Shown piece by piece: positions 32,349-36,928 of a stretch of 36,928 bases of DNA; the first letter of the stretch is position 1, and every line of letters begins with the position of its first letter. The DNA comes from Ruminococcus sp. (GTDB lineage: Bacteria > Bacillota > Clostridia > Oscillospirales > Ruminococcaceae). The translations under genes were made by a program, and so were the position numbers. The DNA lies in the NCBI GenBank assembly GCA_017523285.1, contig JAFWWU010000143.1, positions 1-36,928 of the forward strand, in the 5' to 3' direction. Under the pieces are notes generated by a model. That model ran no database searches and was not told the origin of the DNA. It worked only from the letters and a program-made list of their open reading frames with translations.

Positions 32349-33617
32349 ATGGCTCAGAAGCAAACAAAAAAGAAAAAGCCGGGTATCATTAAGAGTATCG
32401 GAAGAGTATTTCTCGGCGATGTGCGTTTCGGCGAAATCAGTCTGCCGTTCTTTACCTATGTAATGATACTTATTGTTGTCGGAATAGTTATGATGTCCTC
32501 CGCAAGCTATGTATGGGCAAATGAAAAAGAGGGCAATGGTCTGTTTTATGCAAGAAAGCAGATTTTTGCGGCGATACTTGGCTTTGTTGTTATGATTTTC
32601 CTTTCATGTATGGATTATCATAATTTCAAGAAAATCAGACTTCCGTTTATCAAAAAGGTTAATATTGCAAGTCTTTTATATTTTATCGGACTTGTACTTC
32701 TGGTGCTTGTATTGATTATGGGTGCTGACGAAGGCGGTTCAATGAGTGCTAAAAGATGGCTTGTGCTCGGACCTGTCAACTTCCAGCCGTCAGAGGTAAC
32801 GAAATTCACGATAGTAATATATTTTGCATACCGCATTGAGAAAAAGACAGAGGAAATGGATAGCTTCAAAGGCGGTATTCTGACTTATCTTCTTCTCCTT
32901 GCACCTTATGCGGCGCTTATTCTTATCCAGCCGCATATTTCAGGCTTTATCCTTATATGTACAATTGCCGCTTCGCTTGTTGTGTGCGGCGGTGCGAATA
33001 AATGGCAGATTATCACTATTCTTGTAGTAGGTGTTGCGGCACTTGCGTGGTATATCAACTGGCAGTCAAATATCGAGGGAAGTTATGTTGCTGTCAGAAT
33101 GAAGTCATGGCTTACTCCGTTTGACGACGTTTTAAATGATACATGGCAGACATCACATTCACTTATTGCAATCGGTTCTGGCGGATTATTCGGACTTGGA
33201 TTTGGTAATTCACGTCAGAAATATCTTTATCTTCCTGAAGCACAGAACGACTTTATTTTCCCGATTGTATGCGAGGAACTTGGATTTGTAGGCGCATTTG
33301 CAATAATTCTTGTATTCTTCCTTCTTGTAGTAGAGGGATATTCAATTGCGGCAAGATGTCAGGATAAATTCGGAATGCTTATTGCGGTAGGTTTTACAAC
33401 GCATATCGGTATTCAGTCGATACTTAACCTTGCCGTTGTAAGTAATACTATACCGAATACAGGTATCAGTCTGCCGTTTTTCAGCTATGGCGGTACAGCG
33501 CTTATAATGCAGATGGCTGAAATGGGTATTATCCTTAATATTTCGAGAAAGAGATATTATCCCGAAGAGGATGATGAAAAAGCAGTGCCGAAAGCAAGAC
33601 TGAAGAAAAGAGCATAG
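32349..33617 (+). CDS. ftsW: SEDS peptidoglycan glycosyltransferase FtsW
   Basis: This SEDS-family lipid II polymerase of the divisome has 422 residues and about ten membrane segments, with a basic cytoplasmic N-terminus (AQKQTKKKKPG). Recognisable blocks are SASYVWA, GPVNFQPSEVTKFTIVIY, the loop with IAIGSGGLFGLGFGNSRQKYLYLPEAQNDFIFPIVCEELGF, and PNTGISLPFFSYGGTAL near the end. It pairs with the class B PBP encoded upstream. GGGAGGA precedes the start. The spoVE and ftsW forms cannot be told apart by sequence alone. Confidence 0.93.
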   Translation: MAQKQTKKKKPGIIKSIGRVFLGDVRFGEISLPFFTYVMILIVVGIVMMSSASYVWANEKEGNGLFYARKQIFAAILGFVVMIFLSCMDYHNFKKIRLPFIKKVNIASLLYFIGLVLLVLVLIMGADEGGSMSAKRWLVLGPVNFQPSEVTKFTIVIYFAYRIEKKTEEMDSFKGGILTYLLLLAPYAALILIQPHISGFILICTIAASLVVCGGANKWQIITILVVGVAALAWYINWQSNIEGSYVAVRMKSWLTPFDDVLNDTWQTSHSLIAIGSGGLFGLGFGNSRQKYLYLPEAQNDFIFPIVCEELGFVGAFAIILVFFLLVVEGYSIAARCQDKFGMLIAVGFTTHIGIQSILNLAVVSNTIPNTGISLPFFSYGGTALIMQMAEMGIILNISRKRYYPEEDDEKAVPKARLKKRA

Positions 33618-33662
33618 CTATATAAAATAGAGAACAAAAGATTTCAGCAGAGGAGCAGTATT

Positions 33663-34805
33663 ATGAGAGTATTACTTGCAGGCGGCGGTACGGGCGGACA
33701 CATTAACCCTGCGCTTGCCATTGCGGATATAATTAAGACAAAATATCCCGATGCGGAATTTCTGTTTGCAGGAACTCCGAACGGAATGGAGGCAAAGCTT
33801 GTTCCTCAGGCAGGGTATAAGCTTGAAACAATAAAAATTGCAGGCTTTCAGAGAAAAATCTCACTTGAAAATATAAAAAGAAATATTCAGGCGGCGGCTT
33901 ATCTTGCTTCATCGGGAAGAAGAGCGACTGAAATCGTAAAGAATTTCAATCCCGATATAGCAATCGGAACAGGCGGTTATGTTGCCGGTCCTGTTATACG
34001 AAAAGCGGCAAGACTTGGCGTTCCGTCAGCAATTCATGAGCAGAATGCATTCCCCGGGGTTACAAACAAGCTTCTTTCAAAGGAAGTTGACCACGTTATG
34101 CTTACTGTAATCGAAGCTCTTGAATATATGGAAAAGGATAAGTTTGAATATACAGTTACAGGACTTCCTGTAAGAAGCGATATACTTAAAATCACAAAGG
34201 CAGAGGCAAGAAAAAAGCTTGGTTTTGATGATGAAATGTGTATTCTTTCATTCGGCGGAAGTCTTGGTGCAGGCTGTATAAATGAAACTATGGCAGAGAC
34301 TATAAAGTGGCATACAAAAGAGGGACTTAAAATCAATCATATTCACGGATATGGCGGTATGGGAAAGGATACATTCCCTCAGGAGATGGAAAAGGCAGGT
34401 ATCAGTCTTAAAAGCAACCGCCTGAGAATTACCGAATATATCAATGATATGGATGTATGTCTTGCGGCAGCTGACCTTGTAATATGCAGGGCAGGTGCTT
34501 CAACTCTTGCAGAGCTTGAAGCGGCAGGCAAGGCTTCAATACTTATTCCGTCACCGATAGTTGCGGGAAATCATCAGTTCCATAATGCAAATGTACTTGG
34601 TAAGGCTGGTGCGGCTGTTGTAATCGAGCAGAAGGATGTAACTTCGGAAAAGATAAAGGAGCATATACGCAGACTTTATGAAAATCCCGATAAACTTGCT
34701 GTGATGTCGCAGAACTGTGCAAAGCTTGCGGTAACGGATACGTCTGAGAGAATACTCGGCGTTGTTGATAAGCTTTACGAAAAGGCGAAAAAACGTAAAA
34801 AGTAA
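33663..34805 (+). CDS. murG: Lipid II synthase MurG
   Basis: This GT-B glycosyltransferase adds GlcNAc to lipid I at the inner membrane face; 380 residues. The glycine-rich loop is GGGTGGHINPALAIA (7-21); IHEQNAFPGVTNKLLS is the second MurG hallmark; FGGSLGA begins the C-domain; and CRAGASTLAELEAAGKASILIPSP..AGNHQFHNA is the UDP-GlcNAc site. AGAGGAG precedes the start, 45 bases after ftsW. murA follows after a structured 52-base gap. Confidence 0.96.
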   Translation: MRVLLAGGGTGGHINPALAIADIIKTKYPDAEFLFAGTPNGMEAKLVPQAGYKLETIKIAGFQRKISLENIKRNIQAAAYLASSGRRATEIVKNFNPDIAIGTGGYVAGPVIRKAARLGVPSAIHEQNAFPGVTNKLLSKEVDHVMLTVIEALEYMEKDKFEYTVTGLPVRSDILKITKAEARKKLGFDDEMCILSFGGSLGAGCINETMAETIKWHTKEGLKINHIHGYGGMGKDTFPQEMEKAGISLKSNRLRITEYINDMDVCLAAADLVICRAGASTLAELEAAGKASILIPSPIVAGNHQFHNANVLGKAGAAVVIEQKDVTSEKIKEHIRRLYENPDKLAVMSQNCAKLAVTDTSERILGVVDKLYEKAKKRKK

Positions 34806-34810
34806 CATAA

Positions 34811-34855
34811 AATCACTTTATGACATAGTATGATAAAAAATACTATGAGGTGATT
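34811..34855 (+). promoter_or_regulatory. Hairpin enclosing the murA ribosome site
   Basis: AATCAC (34811-34816) pairs with GTGATT (34850-34855) and CATAGTAT (34824-34831) with ATACTATG (34840-34847), leaving an eight-base A-rich loop. The AGGTGA ribosome site (34848-34853) is inside the outer stem, three bases before the murA ATG, so folding could limit murA translation. There is no T tract, so it is not a terminator. Confidence 0.5.
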
Positions 34856-34857
34856 AT

Positions 34858-36114
34858 ATGCAGAAACTGATTGTGCATGGCGGTACAAAGCTAAGGGGAG
34901 AAATAGAGCTTCAGGGCTCAAAGAACAGTGCGCTTCCGATATTGGCGGCGGCTTATCTTTGCAGTGGAAAATGCGTGCTTCATAACTGTCCGAAGCTTAC
35001 GGATATTTATGCGGCTTCAAGGATACTTAATTCACTCGGCTGTAAATGTACTTTTTCGGGAAATACGGCAGAGATTATTCCGTCTGAAAGCGATTATGCG
35101 TTCATAAGTGATGAGCTTATGCGTGAAATGCGTTCTTCTATCATATTTCTCGGCGCATTGCTTGGCAGACATAAAAAATGTACGGTCAGCTACCCGGGAG
35201 GCTGCGAGCTCGGACCTCGTCCGATTGATATGCACCTTGCGGCTTTCAGAAAAATGGGAGTTGAAATAAGCGAAAACTTCGGCAAGGTAGTCTGCAATGT
35301 AAGAAAAAAGGTTCACGGAACAAAGATTTCGCTTGCCTTTCCGTCAGTGGGTGCGACAGAAAATATAATGCTGTGTGCTGTTCTTGCGGAGGGCGAAACT
35401 ATAATAAATAATGCCGCAAGAGAGCCTGAAATACAGGACTTGGCTGAATTTCTCAGGCGATGCGGAGCAAAAATAAAGGGCGACGGCGAAAGCAGAATTG
35501 TAATCGAGGGCGTCGAAAAGCTTGGCGGCTGTGAATATTCGGTAATGTCTGACAGAATAGCATGTGCGACATATCTTTCAGCTGTTGCGGGTGCAGGAGG
35601 AGAGGCTATTATACATAAGGCTTGTCTGAATTGTATTGAGCCGTTTATATCGCTTCTTGACCAGACGGGATGCAGTATTTATACTCTTGACGAGGGAATA
35701 TATGTGCGAAGCGGTCTGCGTCTTAAAGCAATTGAAAGCTGTATAAGGACTATGCCACACCCGGGATTCCCTACTGACGCTCAGGCTGTATTTATGGCTG
35801 CGTTGCTTAAATCAGACGGCACAAGTGTTTTTGAGGAAAATATTTTTGACTGCCGCTACCGACACACTGACGCTATGAAAAAAATGGGAGCCGATATAAA
35901 GGTTATCGGCAAAACTGCTGTTGTGCAGGGCGTTGACAGGCTTTACGGAGCAAATGTTGAAGCAACCGACCTCAGAGGCGGTGCGGCAATGGTGATAGCA
36001 GGTCTTATGGCTGAGGGTACAACCGAGGTTTCGAAAATCTGCTATATAGACAGAGGGTATGAGGAAATTGAGGTATATCTGCGTAAACTTGGTGCAGATA
36101 TCAGAAGAGAATAA
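34858..36114 (+). CDS. murA: UDP-GlcNAc 1-carboxyvinyltransferase MurA
   Basis: MurA transfers enolpyruvate from PEP to UDP-GlcNAc, the first committed step of peptidoglycan synthesis; 418 residues. K22 lies in LQGSKNSALPILAA. The catalytic cysteine, the target of fosfomycin, is C116 in YPGGCELGPRPIDMHL. DLRGGAAMVIAGLMAEG closes the C-domain. All key residues are present, so it should be active and fosfomycin-sensitive. Its place inside the dcw cluster between murG and ftsQ differs from the B. subtilis order. The AGGTGA ribosome site is embedded in a hairpin. Confidence 0.95.
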   Translation: MQKLIVHGGTKLRGEIELQGSKNSALPILAAAYLCSGKCVLHNCPKLTDIYAASRILNSLGCKCTFSGNTAEIIPSESDYAFISDELMREMRSSIIFLGALLGRHKKCTVSYPGGCELGPRPIDMHLAAFRKMGVEISENFGKVVCNVRKKVHGTKISLAFPSVGATENIMLCAVLAEGETIINNAAREPEIQDLAEFLRRCGAKIKGDGESRIVIEGVEKLGGCEYSVMSDRIACATYLSAVAGAGGEAIIHKACLNCIEPFISLLDQTGCSIYTLDEGIYVRSGLRLKAIESCIRTMPHPGFPTDAQAVFMAALLKSDGTSVFEENIFDCRYRHTDAMKKMGADIKVIGKTAVVQGVDRLYGANVEATDLRGGAAMVIAGLMAEGTTEVSKICYIDRGYEEIEVYLRKLGADIRRE

Positions 36115-36139
36115 ATTATACAAGAGGCATTGATTTTGT

Positions 36140-36928
36140 ATGAAAGATGTTAAAAAGACAAATGTTGAAAGAGAAAACAGCAGTAAACGTATGCGCAGAC
36201 GAAAACGCAATATGAATAAATATGTATTTGTTGTTATAGCAATTGTTTTATGTATAGGTGCGGCAATCTGCTTTACGTTTCTGTTCAATATAAAGGAAAT
36301 CAAGGTTTCGGGCGAAGCGAGTGATTATACGGTTGAAGAAATCGTTGCGGCTTCGGGCATTGAAATGGGTGATAATCTTTTAAGACTGAAAAGAAGCAAG
36401 GCGGAAGAGAAAATCTGTACAGAGCTTCTTTATATAGAAACAGCTGAGGTTAAGAAAAAATTCCCGTTCTCGCTTGAAATTACAGTGAAAAGATGTGTTC
36501 CCGCATTCAATGTGGTGTATGAGCTTGGAACTCTCCTTGTAAGTGAGCAGGGAAAGGTGCTTGAAAATAACGGATATATCACAGAGGGACTCCCCGTATT
36601 TTACGGCTATAATCCGCTTACAACAACGGCAGGACAGAAGATTGATGCAGAGGATGAACAGAAAAAAAGAATATATAATGAATTTACTGAAATAATTCTG
36701 AATAATCCTGAGCATAAAATTGTAAGCGTTGATATGACTGATAAGCATGAAATCGTTGTTACCTATTCAAATGAAATCGTTTTCAGAATGGGTAACTGGA
36801 ATGAAATAGCATATAAGCTTTCGCTTGCTGATACGGTTATGGAAAAGGTAGGCGAGGAAAAGGGCTATATTTCAATGATTGGCAAGAATCAATGCTCGTT
36901 CAGAACTACTGATGATACAGGATTTGAG
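36140..36928 (+). CDS. ftsQ: Cell division protein FtsQ/DivIB, 3' end outside window
   Basis: The frame is open from the ATG at 36140 to the window end (263 codons). It encodes a very basic N-terminus (SSKRMRRRKRNMNK), one membrane segment (about 28-48, YVFVVIAIVLCIGAAICFTFL), and a POTRA domain starting FNIKEIKVSGEASDYTVEEIVAASGIEMGDNLLRL; the beta domain after it includes FPFSLEITVKRCVPAFNV. This layout and position in the dcw cluster identify FtsQ/DivIB, which links FtsL/DivIC to the PBP. AAGAGG lies 12 bases before the start, a rather long spacing. Confidence 0.9.
   Translation, partial: MKDVKKTNVERENSSKRMRRRKRNMNKYVFVVIAIVLCIGAAICFTFLFNIKEIKVSGEASDYTVEEIVAASGIEMGDNLLRLKRSKAEEKICTELLYIETAEVKKKFPFSLEITVKRCVPAFNVVYELGTLLVSEQGKVLENNGYITEGLPVFYGYNPLTTTAGQKIDAEDEQKKRIYNEFTEIILNNPEHKIVSVDMTDKHEIVVTYSNEIVFRMGNWNEIAYKLSLADTVMEKVGEEKGYISMIGKNQCSFRTTDDTGFE

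Overview
This window is a contiguous piece of a low-GC, Gram-positive chromosome, most likely from an anaerobic gut or rumen clostridium of the Oscillospiraceae/Ruminococcus type. The grounds are AT-rich coding sequence with strong AGGAGG-type ribosome sites, consensus sigma-A promoters (several TTGACA-17-TATAAT), paired class B sortases, a SpoIID/LytB-family protein, PASTA-bearing SpoVD-type PBP, and a dcw cluster whose MurE carries the meso-diaminopimelate signature DNPR. Species cannot be fixed from the sequence alone.

Layout. (1) 1-1325: accessory DNA. It holds the 3' end of a small lipoprotein-like gene followed by a palindromic repeat, then a minus-strand HTH + DUF2975 operon with a clear promoter and palindromic operator, then a remnant of a second HTH gene abutting the next promoter. 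(2) 1326-5273: a topoisomerase IV/gyrase A-type subunit and a DUF6311 multi-membrane protein, closed by a bidirectional terminator. (3) 5287-12860: a BcrA/LanF-like ABC exporter (minus strand) divergent from an operon of response regulator, histidine kinase, MacB-type ATPase and a 974-residue double-FtsX permease. This looks like a cell-envelope stress or antimicrobial-peptide sensing/export module. (4) 12865-16465: a HAD-fold protein lacking two catalytic aspartates, a monoacylglycerol-lipase-like hydrolase, and a frameshifted lipoprotein gene lying between two ~110-bp direct copies of a palindromic repeat. (5) 16490-19443: cysteine desulfurase, ThiI and PncC/CinA-C; desulfurase and ThiI together make the s4U tRNA modification. 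(6) 19440-23404: two tandem sortases B and a secreted SpoIID/LytB protein whose domain is circularly permuted, ended by a terminator. (7) 23405-36928: intergenic DNA, then the dcw cell-wall/division cluster mraZ-rsmH-ftsL-(spoVD/ftsI)-murE-murF-mraY-ftsW-murG-murA-ftsQ (last gene cut by the window). A promoter and MraZ-type operator lie upstream of mraZ. murD, murC and murB are not in the visible part.

How it works together. The dcw genes build lipid II (MurA, MurE, MurF, MraY, MurG), polymerise and cross-link it at the septum (FtsW with SpoVD/FtsI) and scaffold the divisome (FtsL, FtsQ), probably under MraZ autoregulation. The sortase/SpoIID operon just upstream is likely another cell-wall module: surface-protein anchoring plus glycan processing. 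The accessory regions show repeated duplication and decay. In two places (upstream of parC and upstream of the cysteine desulfurase) the promoter overlaps a leftover fragment of a neighbouring gene family.

No rRNA, tRNA, CRISPR array or transposase gene was recognised.
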